Part shown: positions 34,521-43,409 of the stretch, piece by piece
Layout: the number at the start of each line of letters is the position of its first letter
Position numbering within the stretch: position 1 is the first letter of the stretch
Assembly (NCBI RefSeq): GCF_024707545.1
Contig: NZ_CP062229.1
Span: 6,305,501-6,369,500 of the forward strand
DNA length: 64,000 nt
Origin: Mesorhizobium onobrychidis
Lineage (GTDB): Bacteria > Pseudomonadota > Alphaproteobacteria > Rhizobiales > Rhizobiaceae
Direction of reading: 5' to 3'
The notes under the pieces: model-generated
The model's database searches: none
What the model saw: the letters and a program-made list of their open reading frames with translations, nothing else
What the model was told of the DNA's origin: nothing
Translations under genes and position numbers: made by a program

Positions 34521-34882
34521 TTACCTAATTTTCGTGCGGTTCCAGCGGATAGGCGCCCGTCGGGAACGACGCGTTTTTGTACGCAGCGGTCTCGCCATGC
34601 AGTCGGCGGTGGCTCCGATGCTCACGGCGCTTATGAAACCGAGCAGGATGATGGAAATGCAGCAAACAGCGTTGATCGCGAGCGCCGTCACCGTCTGCCA
34701 GTCCCGCACCGCTACGAGGGTGTAGGCGACAACAGTGGAAAGATGCGATGCGGCGAAAAGGCTCCAGGTCCAATAAGAGACCGCAGTCGCACCGTTCGTA
34801 TCCCGGACAATTGCTGCCATCTGAGAACGGGAACCGCATCGAATGAAGTGAAGGCAAGGAGCGCCATTTCGATCCTGGTCAT
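34521..34882 (-). pseudogene. Small PQ-loop-like membrane protein, frameshifted
   Basis: From the ATG at 34882 the frame starts TRIEMALLAFTSFDAV. The family continuation QMAAIVRDTNGATAVSYWTW and two to three hydrophobic helices follow in another frame up to a stop at 34521. An indel near 34825 joins the two. The pattern resembles short PQ-loop/SemiSWEET-like membrane proteins of Rhizobiales. It is probably non-functional. Confidence 0.5.
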
Positions 34883-35058
34883 AGAAACCTCGTGGACTTC
34901 GAGGAAGCACTCGATGTACGGCGGCTCGGCGTCCAAGGGTTTGATCTGCCGGGCCGTTCGCAACCGGGCCCCTCGGTGTGGGCCTGCATCGTTTCACCCG
35001 TCGAGACCGCGCTAAGCGGCGGCCCATTTACCGGCTCACCGGTCGAGAGCGTCCTGGA

Positions 35059-35415
35059 TCAATGCTTGTTCCATCGGATCGCCATCGGAGTGGCAGCGGG
35101 CTCGCTCACGAGAACCGTGGCGCCGTCCCGCATGATCTCGAAATCGAGAGATGGCTGACCGACGGCTTGAGGCAAGGAGATCACCATGTGTTGCCCCGGT
35201 CCGAGCGTGGAGACGAACCGCATCGGCTGCGCATCGGCCCCTGAAGCCAGGGTCGCAACGACCCGGTAGCCGTCCTGCTCGACCGTGTAATAGACGACGC
35301 CTTTGACGTGGCCGAAATGGATGCTGTGGCCGTTCCCCGGCGCAAGTTCCGAGGCCGCGGCCACGCTCGTGGTGGCGAGCAAGACCGTCGCAAATGCGGT
35401 AGAATATCTGATCAT
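35059..35415 (-). CDS. Small exported protein of unknown function
   Basis: A 118-residue protein with a clear Sec signal (TAFATVLLATTSVAAA, cleavage near residue 21). The rest is beta-rich (VVYYTVEQDGYRVVATLASG) without cysteines or a lipobox, so it should be free in the periplasm. No family is recognised. It stands between degenerate sequence and the LuxR-type regulator. Confidence 0.7.
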   Translation of the reverse strand: MIRYSTAFATVLLATTSVAAASELAPGNGHSIHFGHVKGVVYYTVEQDGYRVVATLASGADAQPMRFVSTLGPGQHMVISLPQAVGQPSLDFEIMRDGATVLVSEPAATPMAIRWNKH

Positions 35416-35563
35416 TGCTATTCTCTCCGATTGGCGAGCTCATGGACTGCTTCGCAGTCTATGCCAAACTCACAAGCGCAACCTATGCGCGGAGGCATTC
35501 GCGCACATCGGTACGGTCACCTAGTTTCCCGGCAGCTGATCTCCTAGTTTTTTAAGGGCTTGC

Positions 35564-38242
35564 CTAGTTTTCACGGACTTGCAGCGCGTCTGCCGACGGC
35601 AAAAGCCAGGGCTCGCCGCGAAGGCGGAGCAGAATTTCCATCCGGTTTGCTGCGTTGAATTTGCCGAGCACGGCGGAAACCTGGTGCTCGATGGTCCGCG
35701 GCGAGCGCGACAGACGCCGTGCCGCCTCCTTGTTGCCCAAACCTTGAGCGATCATTGTGAGTACCTGTTGTTCTTGCCTCGTCAGGCCCAGTGGATGCTG
35801 CCTAGCCACGGTGTATGGCCCCCGGCGCTGCTTCGGCAGCAGATTGGCAGCTCCGATGCGCTGCGCCAGCTTTCGCGCCAGCGCTGCCGCGGGGCGCGCT
35901 TCGACGCCCTCGAATGTAGCCACGGCGCGAGCCAGCGCCGCGCCGGCATCGGTTCCGCGGACCTGCATGAGGGCGAGCGCTGACTCATAGGGAAGACCCA
36001 GGCGGGACCATTCTGCCGAGGCCGCCATCGGGTCGCCGCGGAGTTCCAATGCTTGCGGCAAAGGAATGCGGCCGGCCGGCACCGGCAGCGATCCCGCCAT
36101 TCCGCAGCGCTGCCACCAGACTGCCAGTTCACCGACATCCCAGGGACGGAAATTGTCGAGGTCCATTTCGGTGAGGGCCGTCAGCTGCTCGTGGCCGGCG
36201 CCGGGCTCCTCGGCAAGCCAGGCGGCCTCGGCCAGCGCCAAGCGAACCGGTATGACGCGTTGAGCCTCGCCGGTTGTCAGACCCTCCTGGAGCGCCTGCT
36301 CCAGCAGGGCCGCGCCACCGGGCTCACCCAGCCGGATCCGCGCCCTGCCGAGTTCCGTCAGAGCCGGCAGGTGCATCACCATCGGCAGGCGTTCCAGATT
36401 CATGACGCCTTGGGCAATCGTCTCGGCCTCGCGAAAGCGGCCCTGCTCGGTACGAAGCTGTGCCTGCCGGCCGAGCAGGTATTGCGCCGCCGAATCGAGG
36501 TCGTGCCTGGCGCAATACGCAATCCCTTCCGCGAGCAGCCGTTCGGCCAAGGCGAAGTCCTTGGCCACTACCGCGCATTCGGCGAAGTTCGTATAGGCTC
36601 GCGACGCATGGTCGTGAAACCCGTGATCGAGCGCCAGGGTAAGGCTTTCCTCCAACCGCTCACGCCCGCCCGGGCGGTCGGCGAACATCAGCGCTGTGCC
36701 GACATTGTTCAGGGCGTGGACGCGTGTCTCGACCTCACCAAACCGGTCCGCCAGGCTGATCGCGCGCTCGCCCCATTCGATCGCCTCGTTGAAGCGATAA
36801 TGCAGCATGTGTAGCTGCGAGCGCGTGCTGTATGCCATCGCCAGTTCCGGCCCAGGCGGCAGGTTCTCCACTTCACGCACTGCCTGATCCGCGTAGTCTT
36901 CCGCCTCCTGGCCCTCTCCGCGGCGCCAGTGGAGACGCGACAGCCAGCGCAGATTGGCCCCGACCTTGTCGATGCGCCCAAGCTCCCGCCAGATCGCAAT
37001 GGCGCGATGCCGCGCCTCGATGATTTCATCGTAGACGAACAGTGACAGGCCCGCCTCGTAGGCCCAGTCTTCACAAAGCTGGGCAGCCAGCGCCGACGGA
37101 GCCTCTGAAACGTATCGGAGTGCGGTCGCCAGATGTGAAGCCGCCTCTCTATGCGCGCCCAGACGCGCGGCCTGCTCGGCGGCCTGCGGCGCGAGCTCCA
37201 GGACGCGTTCGCCGTTGTCGGCGCCGCCGGCATGGTGCACCCGTCGCGAAAGTAGAGCGCTTGCCTGCGCCGCCGGAAGTTCGGAGAGTGCCGCTTCGAC
37301 TTTCGCATGCAGCGACCGTTGGAGAGACGGAGCGAGGCGGTCGAGCGTCGCTTCCCTGGCAAGCTCGTGGCGAAACGTCAGCGCGCCTTGAACATCCCGC
37401 CGCAGCAATCCCCGTCCCACGCACTGATCCACGAGAACTTCGGTCTCGTCCCCGAGAAGCGCCCGGATCAGCCACGGCTCAACGCTGCCCGGCATGATGC
37501 TCATGACCTCCAACACCTCGCGCTCTCCTGGGGTCAGGCGCGACAAGCGCGACCAGACCGCATCGCGTATGGAATCGGGCACGCGCCCCGACTCGACCTC
37601 ACTGCTAGACAGGAGTTCGGTGACGAAGAAGGGATTGCCCTCGGTAATGCGATAAAGCCCGCCGGCGGAGCGGCCAGCCTGCTCGGCCAGCACCGTCACC
37701 GCCTGGGAAGACAGCGGTTCCAGGGTCACGCGGCTCACCGAGCCGGACGGAAGGTCGCCGAGCACGTGGGTCAGAGGATGATCGGCACTTATCTCGTCTC
37801 TGCGCATGCTGAGCACCAGCATCGTGCGAAGCAGGGAGACGCGGCGACCGAGGTATCTTACCAGGTCAAGTGTCGCATTGTCGGCCCATTGCATGTCCTC
37901 GAAGACGAGCACGGTCGTGCCCTTGGTGTGCTGAAGCGCATTCAACAACGCCGGAAAAAGCCGCTCCGGCGCCGCGGTCTCCTCGAGCAGCGCCGCCACG
38001 CGGGGGTCTAGCAGGTGCGCCATGTCCTGAAGAGGACCGAGCGGGCGCGGTGTGAAGAGCGCCTCGCACCAGCCCCACAGCATCCGGTAATTCCTGTCGG
38101 CGTTTTCCGCGAATTCGCGCAGGAGGGAAGTCTTGCCGACGCCCGCTTCGCCGTCCACCAGCACGGTCCCGCCGTGTCCGGCCGCAGCTCTCTCGGCGCT
38201 GGCCAACAAAGTTCCAAGCGGCGCCTCTCGCTCAAGCAGCAT
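35564..38242 (-). CDS. LuxR family regulator with AAA ATPase domain (LAL type)
   Basis: An 892-residue regulator. The N-terminal ATPase has Walker A GEAGVGKTS (about residues 31-39) and a Walker-B-like VLVFEDMQWADN. The middle (about 330-790) is helical, TPR-like repeats. The C-terminal 75 residues are a LuxR helix-turn-helix (LTRQEQQVLTMIAQGLGNKEAARRL, SPRTIEHQVSAVLGKF). LAL regulators respond to an inducer bound by the helical part. No obvious target operon adjoins it; the DUF1349 pair lies upstream on the same strand. Confidence 0.9.
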   Translation of the reverse strand: MLLEREAPLGTLLASAERAAAGHGGTVLVDGEAGVGKTSLLREFAENADRNYRMLWGWCEALFTPRPLGPLQDMAHLLDPRVAALLEETAAPERLFPALLNALQHTKGTTVLVFEDMQWADNATLDLVRYLGRRVSLLRTMLVLSMRRDEISADHPLTHVLGDLPSGSVSRVTLEPLSSQAVTVLAEQAGRSAGGLYRITEGNPFFVTELLSSSEVESGRVPDSIRDAVWSRLSRLTPGEREVLEVMSIMPGSVEPWLIRALLGDETEVLVDQCVGRGLLRRDVQGALTFRHELAREATLDRLAPSLQRSLHAKVEAALSELPAAQASALLSRRVHHAGGADNGERVLELAPQAAEQAARLGAHREAASHLATALRYVSEAPSALAAQLCEDWAYEAGLSLFVYDEIIEARHRAIAIWRELGRIDKVGANLRWLSRLHWRRGEGQEAEDYADQAVREVENLPPGPELAMAYSTRSQLHMLHYRFNEAIEWGERAISLADRFGEVETRVHALNNVGTALMFADRPGGRERLEESLTLALDHGFHDHASRAYTNFAECAVVAKDFALAERLLAEGIAYCARHDLDSAAQYLLGRQAQLRTEQGRFREAETIAQGVMNLERLPMVMHLPALTELGRARIRLGEPGGAALLEQALQEGLTTGEAQRVIPVRLALAEAAWLAEEPGAGHEQLTALTEMDLDNFRPWDVGELAVWWQRCGMAGSLPVPAGRIPLPQALELRGDPMAASAEWSRLGLPYESALALMQVRGTDAGAALARAVATFEGVEARPAAALARKLAQRIGAANLLPKQRRGPYTVARQHPLGLTRQEQQVLTMIAQGLGNKEAARRLSRSPRTIEHQVSAVLGKFNAANRMEILLRLRGEPWLLPSADALQVREN

Positions 38243-38305
38243 AAAAACTCACGCCTCCTTAACCTTGAAGGTACAGCAGTAAGCCTCGAGTGCAACAACG
38301 TCATT

Positions 38306-38596
38306 TCATGTGGATTGATTGGAATGACAGCTTTCGTCTATTTCGTCTTCGATCGCATCGTGATGGCTGCCGACGGCGCGAACGCCGTCGGCCAGGCAGA
38401 TAGTGTAGAAAGACCTGCTGCCGATGAAGATGACATCCTCGACCCGTCCCATCGCCGATTGCGTGGTGTCATTGTCCCGGTTGAAGCGGAAGGATTCCGG
38501 ACGAATTGAGACGATCATCTTGCCGCGCAATTCGCCTGTCGGAACGATGCTGTTGTGAAAGCGGAGCCGGATCCGGTAACAGGACGCATCAGTCAT
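38306..38596 (-). CDS. Orphan TOBE domain, remnant of an ABC transporter ATPase
   Basis: A 96-residue product matching only the C-terminal TOBE_2 region of spermidine/sugar-type ABC ATPases (LRGKMIVSIRPESFRFNR, then a short beta-strand domain). No Walker A, signature or Walker B precedes it. The ATG at 38596 overlaps the end of the DUF1349 gene by eight bases, so it is translated from the same message if at all. It is either a gene relic or a stand-alone ligand-binding domain. Confidence 0.6.
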   Translation of the reverse strand: MTDASCYRIRLRFHNSIVPTGELRGKMIVSIRPESFRFNRDNDTTQSAMGRVEDVIFIGSRSFYTICLADGVRAVGSHHDAIEDEIDESCHSNQST

Positions 38597-39170
38597 GAAG
38601 TTCCTTCGAGATCGCCGGGCCGACCGAAAAATCGCTGAATGTGACTTCGAAACCTTCACGTTGCGGCGAACAGCACATCATGCCGATATCGACTGTTTTC
38701 GAAGGCGGGAAGTAGGCGAGCCGCACCGGCTTCCAGTGATGGTCGGAGGCATCAAGATACTGAACACGAATTGTCTCGGCATGGCGGGTCAGCCGGATCC
38801 TGACGCCGCCCGGACCAGCCGGGATGCTGACCAATGACCAGTCGGAAGCATCATTGGTGACGACGACGGAAAAATATGCCAGCCCGTCGGTGAACTCAAT
38901 GCCGGCCTTGACCCAGTGCGTCTCGCTCAGCCGGACCATCAAACCGGCCTGGTCGTAGAGCACCTTGTAGTCCCCCTTGACGGTGACCTCGGCGCTGAAG
39001 TCGCCCTCGACCTGCCGGTAGAGGAAGTGGCCATTGTCGCGCCAGAAGTCGTAGAACGTCGCGCGCCAGAAATCGGTTTCCTTCCCGGTCCGCACATGCA
39101 CGGTGCTGTCGCCGAAAGCATGATGCGGTGGCGGGTTGAGCCAGGTCAGTTCTGCATTCTGAGATGTCAT
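38589..39170 (-). CDS. DUF1349 family protein
   Basis: A 193-residue protein of the DUF1349 family (concanavalin-like beta-sandwich). Typical phrases are KETDFWRATFYDFWRDNGHF and GDYKVLYDQAGLMVRL, followed by WVKAGIEFTDG. No signal peptide is seen, so it is cytoplasmic. Family members often accompany sugar metabolism genes; here the partner is the orphan TOBE domain, which suggests a former ABC transport locus. Confidence 0.85.
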   Translation of the reverse strand: MTSQNAELTWLNPPPHHAFGDSTVHVRTGKETDFWRATFYDFWRDNGHFLYRQVEGDFSAEVTVKGDYKVLYDQAGLMVRLSETHWVKAGIEFTDGLAYFSVVVTNDASDWSLVSIPAGPGGVRIRLTRHAETIRVQYLDASDHHWKPVRLAYFPPSKTVDIGMMCCSPQREGFEVTFSDFSVGPAISKELHD

Positions 39171-39270
39171 CGACTTGCTCGTCTCTCCAGTTCGTGTTGC
39201 CTTGTCCGTCGCTCATGCGAAGAGGCGGCTACGATCTCGTCCAGATCATTTGTACCCGGCTCCAACCGTT

Positions 39271-40788
39271 TCATTTCGGCGTTTGGTAAAGCTCGGTCGC
39301 GGCCTCTCTCAGAGCGCGCCGGCTGTCTGGCCTGAAATACATCATGTGGCCGCCTTCCAGCAGGTCGACGCGGATGGGCTTTGCGCCAGGAAGCGAAGGA
39401 ACCTGGCCGACCAGGTAGCGTGACACCAGATAGGGTGTCACCAGGTCGGTGTAGCCGTTGACGATCAAAACGCCGAGGCCGGGATTTAGCGCGCGCGCCT
39501 GCTGAAGGTCATCCATCACGCCGACATAGCCCTGACGCGTCGGGCTCGTCCCGTAATCCCAATTGCCGCTGACTTCGCGGTTGAGAAGCCGGTAGCTTAG
39601 ATCGGTGCGGAATTTCAATTCCTCACGCACATAGCTGACAAAAGCGGATGTGAGCGCCGGCACGCTACGGTCGAGCACCGGATCAGGACCGCGAGGCCTT
39701 GGACTTTCCGGGGCAACGTCTGCCGTTTCGATCGTGCCGTCATAGGTGCTGAGAACATTGCCCCTTGCCCGCGCAAACTCCTTGGCGAAGAGGGCGGTGG
39801 GAATGCGTGCAAAGTTTCGTTTGACGAGTTCGAGCGGCAGGCCGGTGATTTCGGCAACGCGCGGGCTCGCCAGGCGCCCACCCTGTTCGAGCCCGCTGGC
39901 AAGCGCGACGAGATAGTCGCCAAGCGCATAGCGTTCGACATCGGCCAACCGCTCCTGCAGTTCGGAACCGGTGACGCCTTCGCTGCGCAGGCGCACCGCC
40001 GCCAGCGACGGCAGCTCAAGCGCCCAGTGGAGCGGCTGGAACTCGTCGGGCCGCACGAGTGTGAATTCGAGCGCGGGCGAGATGAGCACGATGCCGCGAG
40101 GACTGATGCCGATATCATCCTGAAGCGTCTTGGCAAGCAGTGCCGCCCGAAACCCACCATAGCTTTCGCCGGCAAGAAACACCGGCGACGCCGTGCGGCC
40201 CGCCTGTGCCAGGTAGAGCCGGATAAAGGCGCCCATCGCGGCAGCGTCCTGGTTGACGCCCCAGAAGCTGCGTGCCTCGGTTCCGGGTGCTTCGCGGCTG
40301 TAACCCGTTCCGACCGGGTCGACAAAGACCAGGTCGGTCATGTCGAGCCATGTGTTCGGGTTGTCCAAAAGCCTCTGCGGCGATGGGAGAAAACTTCCAT
40401 TAGCCGCCGTCGCCATCACGCGTGGACCGAGCGCGCCGAGATGCAGATAGGCGGAAGCCGCTCCGGGACCACCGTTGAATACGAACGTGATCGGGCGCTG
40501 GGGATCAGGTTCCCGGCTTGGCTCGGCACGCAGCGTGTAGGCGACATGAAAGATTTCCGCGGTGACGTCGCCCTTGCCGGATAGCAACGACAGCGTGCCG
40601 GCCCTTGCCTGATAGTTGAGCGTGCGTCCCGCGATCACGATCGAATGATCTGAGACCTGGGGCGGCGGAAGCAGCGACAGAACGCCGCCTGAAGGCGACG
40701 GCCGCTCGGCCACTTCCGCATGGCCGGCTGAAAGGCCGCCAACCAGCAGCAGCATAGCAAGGGTGATTTCTAGCAGCTTGATACGCAT
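39271..40788 (-). CDS. Secreted serine carboxypeptidase-like protein (peptidase S10 family)
   Basis: A 505-residue exported alpha/beta-hydrolase. A Sec signal (EITLAMLLLVGGLSAGHA) ends near residue 24. The oxyanion motif FNGGPGAAS and the nucleophile elbow GESYGG identify family S10. The catalytic Asp is in NGYTDLVTPY and the His in EGGHMMYF. It should cleave C-terminal residues or act as an esterase in the periplasm. No accessory genes adjoin; the next gene on the same strand is 102 bases upstream. Confidence 0.87.
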   Translation of the reverse strand: MRIKLLEITLAMLLLVGGLSAGHAEVAERPSPSGGVLSLLPPPQVSDHSIVIAGRTLNYQARAGTLSLLSGKGDVTAEIFHVAYTLRAEPSREPDPQRPITFVFNGGPGAASAYLHLGALGPRVMATAANGSFLPSPQRLLDNPNTWLDMTDLVFVDPVGTGYSREAPGTEARSFWGVNQDAAAMGAFIRLYLAQAGRTASPVFLAGESYGGFRAALLAKTLQDDIGISPRGIVLISPALEFTLVRPDEFQPLHWALELPSLAAVRLRSEGVTGSELQERLADVERYALGDYLVALASGLEQGGRLASPRVAEITGLPLELVKRNFARIPTALFAKEFARARGNVLSTYDGTIETADVAPESPRPRGPDPVLDRSVPALTSAFVSYVREELKFRTDLSYRLLNREVSGNWDYGTSPTRQGYVGVMDDLQQARALNPGLGVLIVNGYTDLVTPYLVSRYLVGQVPSLPGAKPIRVDLLEGGHMMYFRPDSRRALREAATELYQTPK

Positions 40789-40890
40789 GACGACTCCGCA
40801 GCGGAACGACTGGAAGCTACCACGCTGATTGCTCAGCCGAAATCACAGGACCGTGCACGCCCTCGCTGCTGGAAGGAGACAGCGTGACTT

Positions 40891-41988
40891 TCAACGCACG
40901 ATCTTGACGCACATCGGCGTGCCGACATCGATAAACCGTCCGGTGTCGGCCAGCCGGCCCGTGGCCGCGTCGCGCGCGAAAATCGAGATGCGGTCGGCGT
41001 TCTGGTTGGCCGAGAAGAGATGGCCGCCCGAGGGCGTCAGTGCCAGATTGCGCGGCGTGGCGCCCCCGCACGGCGCATAGTCGACGAGCGCGAGCGTGCC
41101 TGTCTGCTGGTCGACAGAAAACACCGCAACGCTGTCATGGCCGCGGTTGGAACCGTAGAGGAAGCGGCCATCGGGCGAGATCTGGATATCGGCGCAATGA
41201 TTGCCGTCGCGCGTCGCGGCCGGCACGGCCGGCTTCGTGTCGATGACCGAGAGCCTTCCTGACGTATCGTCGAGCGCAAGCGACGCCACCGTTGAATCCA
41301 GTTCGTTCATCACGAATACGAAGCGCCCGCCCGGGTGCAGCGCCACGTGACGTGGGCCGGCGCCGGGCGCAAGCACCGACTCCGCCAGTCTGGTCAGGCT
41401 GCCGTCAGGCGCGATGCGGTACGAGACAAGCCGATCGATGCCGAGATCGGCGACGATCGCCACGCCGCCGGCAACCGTCTCGGTGACGCTGTGAGCATGG
41501 GGGCGTTCCTGACGAGCTGTATCGGGGCCCGTTCCGGCATGGGTGACGCTCGACAACGGCGCGGTCAGACCACCGTCCTCGCGCAGCCCATAGACGACGA
41601 CCGAGCGATCGGGACCGCCTTCACCGATGCCGTAGTTGGCCACCAGGAGCTTCGTCCTGTCGCGCGTGATGGTGTTGTGCGCGGTGATGCTGCCAAGCGT
41701 CGGCTGCTTGTTGATGTAGGACAGCGCGGCGGTTTGCCTGTCGAAGCGGTAGGCCGAGACCACGCCCTCGCGCCAGGCGAGCACTTCGGAATTGGCATAG
41801 ATGTGGGAGCCGTCCGGCGTCACCGACAGGAAAGTCGGATTGTCGATGTCACCCGTCTCAGTCAGTTTCCTCGTCTCCAGCGTCTCTTCGTCGAAGCTGT
41901 AGACGCCGAGCCCGACGCCGCGCGCGCCCTGAAAATAAGGCGCCTCGCGGTTGAGACTGCCGACAAAGACCAGACAGGCATTCCGCAT
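40891..41988 (-). CDS. Lactonase family protein (6-phosphogluconolactonase-type beta-propeller)
   Basis: A 365-residue seven-bladed propeller of the YbhE/Pgl family. Recurrent blades are seen (SVTPDGSHIYANSE, DLGIDRLVSYRIAPDGSLT, QISPDGRFLYGSNRGHD, LTPSGGHLFSANQNADRISI). It has no signal peptide. It is divergent from the CoA-transferase operon with a 128-base spacer that holds an inverted repeat. It would hydrolyse the lactone formed by a sugar dehydrogenase such as the Gfo/Idh protein at 48.1 kb. Confidence 0.83.
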   Translation of the reverse strand: MRNACLVFVGSLNREAPYFQGARGVGLGVYSFDEETLETRKLTETGDIDNPTFLSVTPDGSHIYANSEVLAWREGVVSAYRFDRQTAALSYINKQPTLGSITAHNTITRDRTKLLVANYGIGEGGPDRSVVVYGLREDGGLTAPLSSVTHAGTGPDTARQERPHAHSVTETVAGGVAIVADLGIDRLVSYRIAPDGSLTRLAESVLAPGAGPRHVALHPGGRFVFVMNELDSTVASLALDDTSGRLSVIDTKPAVPAATRDGNHCADIQISPDGRFLYGSNRGHDSVAVFSVDQQTGTLALVDYAPCGGATPRNLALTPSGGHLFSANQNADRISIFARDAATGRLADTGRFIDVGTPMCVKIVR

Positions 41989-42071
41989 AAATCCTCCCTT
42001 GTTCCGCCGGCGTTGGCCGCCGCGGATTCGCGCGAAATTTCGCTGAGACTCGCTTGCAACGCAATCCCATA

Positions 42072-42090
42072 TGTGAAAAGTCTATTCACA
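42072..42090. promoter_or_regulatory. Inverted repeat TGTGAA-N7-TTCACA, candidate operator
   Basis: A perfect six-base inverted repeat separated by seven bases. It lies in the 128-base spacer between the divergent lactonase gene and the 42.1 kb operon, close to the expected promoters. The regulator is unknown; the IclR protein at 45.6 kb is one candidate. Confidence 0.5.
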
Positions 42091-42116
42091 AAAGAAGATT
42101 GACGGGAGGATAGATC

Positions 42117-42245
42117 ATGCAATTCGCTGTTCCACGGTTCGTCGGCACTGGCGATCGCGAAGGAGAACTCGTGCTTTATTGCGAGCACCTGCAGACGGTG
42201 AAGTTCCGCAAGCCGGCCGATTTCGCCGGCAAGACGGAGAAATAG
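42117..42245 (+). CDS. Short ORF (42 residues), possible deletion remnant
   Basis: A 42-codon frame with a strong GGGAGGA site upstream of the ATG. It ends three bases before the CoA-transferase start. The product (start [16 protein letters not shown], end [14 protein letters not shown]) has no recognised family. It could be the two ends of a lost gene joined by an in-frame deletion, or a small leader protein that couples translation to the next gene. Confidence 0.4.
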   Translation: MQFAVPRFVGTGDREGELVLYCEHLQTVKFRKPADFAGKTEK

Positions 42246-42248
42246 GCA

Positions 42249-43409
42249 ATGGCCGCCATTGCCGAATTGCCGCTGACCGGGCTCGTCGTCGTCGACATGA
42301 GCCAGTTCCTGTCCGGGCCCTACTGCTCGCTGCGACTGCTCGACCTTGGCGCCCGCGTCATCAAAATCGAGCGCCCGGATGGCGGTGACCTGTCGCGCCG
42401 GCTTTATCTCAGCGACACCGAGATCGGCGGCGACTCTACAATCTTCCACGCCATAAACCGCGCCAAGGAAAGCTTTGCCATCGACCTCAAGGACGAGGCC
42501 GACCTTGCGGCGCTGCGCGGCCTGCTGGCCAAGGCCGACGTGCTGATCCAGAATTTCCGCCCCGGCGTCATCGAGCGCCTGGGCCTCGACTTTGAGGCGG
42601 TGCGTGAGATCAATCCGCGCCTGGTCTATGCCTCGATCAGCGGCTATGGCGAGGAAGGCCCCTGGGTCAAGCGGCCCGGGCAGGATCTGCTGGCGCAGGC
42701 GCGTTCCGGCGTGATGTGGCTGAACGGCGACGAGGACCAGGGGCCGGTGCCCTTCGGCCTGGCGATTGCCGACATGCTGGCGGGCTCCGCCGCCGCGCAA
42801 GGCATCCTTGCCGCACTGGTGCGGCGCGGCCTGACCGGCACGGGCAGCCACGTCGAGACCAGCCTGCTCGAAGCGCTGGTCGACTTCCAGTTCGAAGTGC
42901 TGACCACGCATCTCAATGACGGACGCCGCCTGCCGCGGCGATCGGCCTTCCGCAGCGCCCATGCCTATCTGTCGGCGCCTTACGGCGTCTATCCGGCCAA
43001 GGACGGCTATCTGGCGATTGCCATGACGCCGGTCCCGAAGCTGGCCGATCTCCTGGCGCTCGAAGAGCTAGCGCCCTATCGCGATCAGCCGTCGACCTGG
43101 TTCACCGCCCGCGACGAGATCAAGGCGATCATCGCGCAAAAAATCGCGACGAAGACGGTCGACGAATGGCTTGCCATCCTCGAGCCTGCCGATATCTGGT
43201 GCGCCAAGGTGCTGACCTGGCCGGAAATGATGGCCAGCGAAGGCTTCCAGGTGCTCGACATGCTGCAGACGGTGACGCGCGAGGATGACGTCTCGATCCT
43301 CACCACGCGCTCGCCGCTCAGGGTCGATGGCGTCCGCGCCAAGGTCGAGCGGGCTGCGCCACGCATCGGCGAGCACAGCGCAAAGATCCGCAAGGAGTTC
43401 GGATTGTGA
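42249..43409 (+). CDS. CaiB/BaiF family CoA-transferase (class III)
   Basis: A 386-residue class III CoA-transferase. The N-terminal VVVDMSQFLSGPYCS, IKIERPDGGD and the DVLIQNFRPGVIERLGLDFE segment are family hallmarks. The catalytic aspartate lies in the conserved central region near GLAIADMLAGS. It moves CoA between carboxylic acids, activating the acid product of the pathway. It overlaps the next gene by four bases. The organic acid used is unknown. Confidence 0.88.
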   Translation: MAAIAELPLTGLVVVDMSQFLSGPYCSLRLLDLGARVIKIERPDGGDLSRRLYLSDTEIGGDSTIFHAINRAKESFAIDLKDEADLAALRGLLAKADVLIQNFRPGVIERLGLDFEAVREINPRLVYASISGYGEEGPWVKRPGQDLLAQARSGVMWLNGDEDQGPVPFGLAIADMLAGSAAAQGILAALVRRGLTGTGSHVETSLLEALVDFQFEVLTTHLNDGRRLPRRSAFRSAHAYLSAPYGVYPAKDGYLAIAMTPVPKLADLLALEELAPYRDQPSTWFTARDEIKAIIAQKIATKTVDEWLAILEPADIWCAKVLTWPEMMASEGFQVLDMLQTVTREDDVSILTTRSPLRVDGVRAKVERAAPRIGEHSAKIRKEFGL

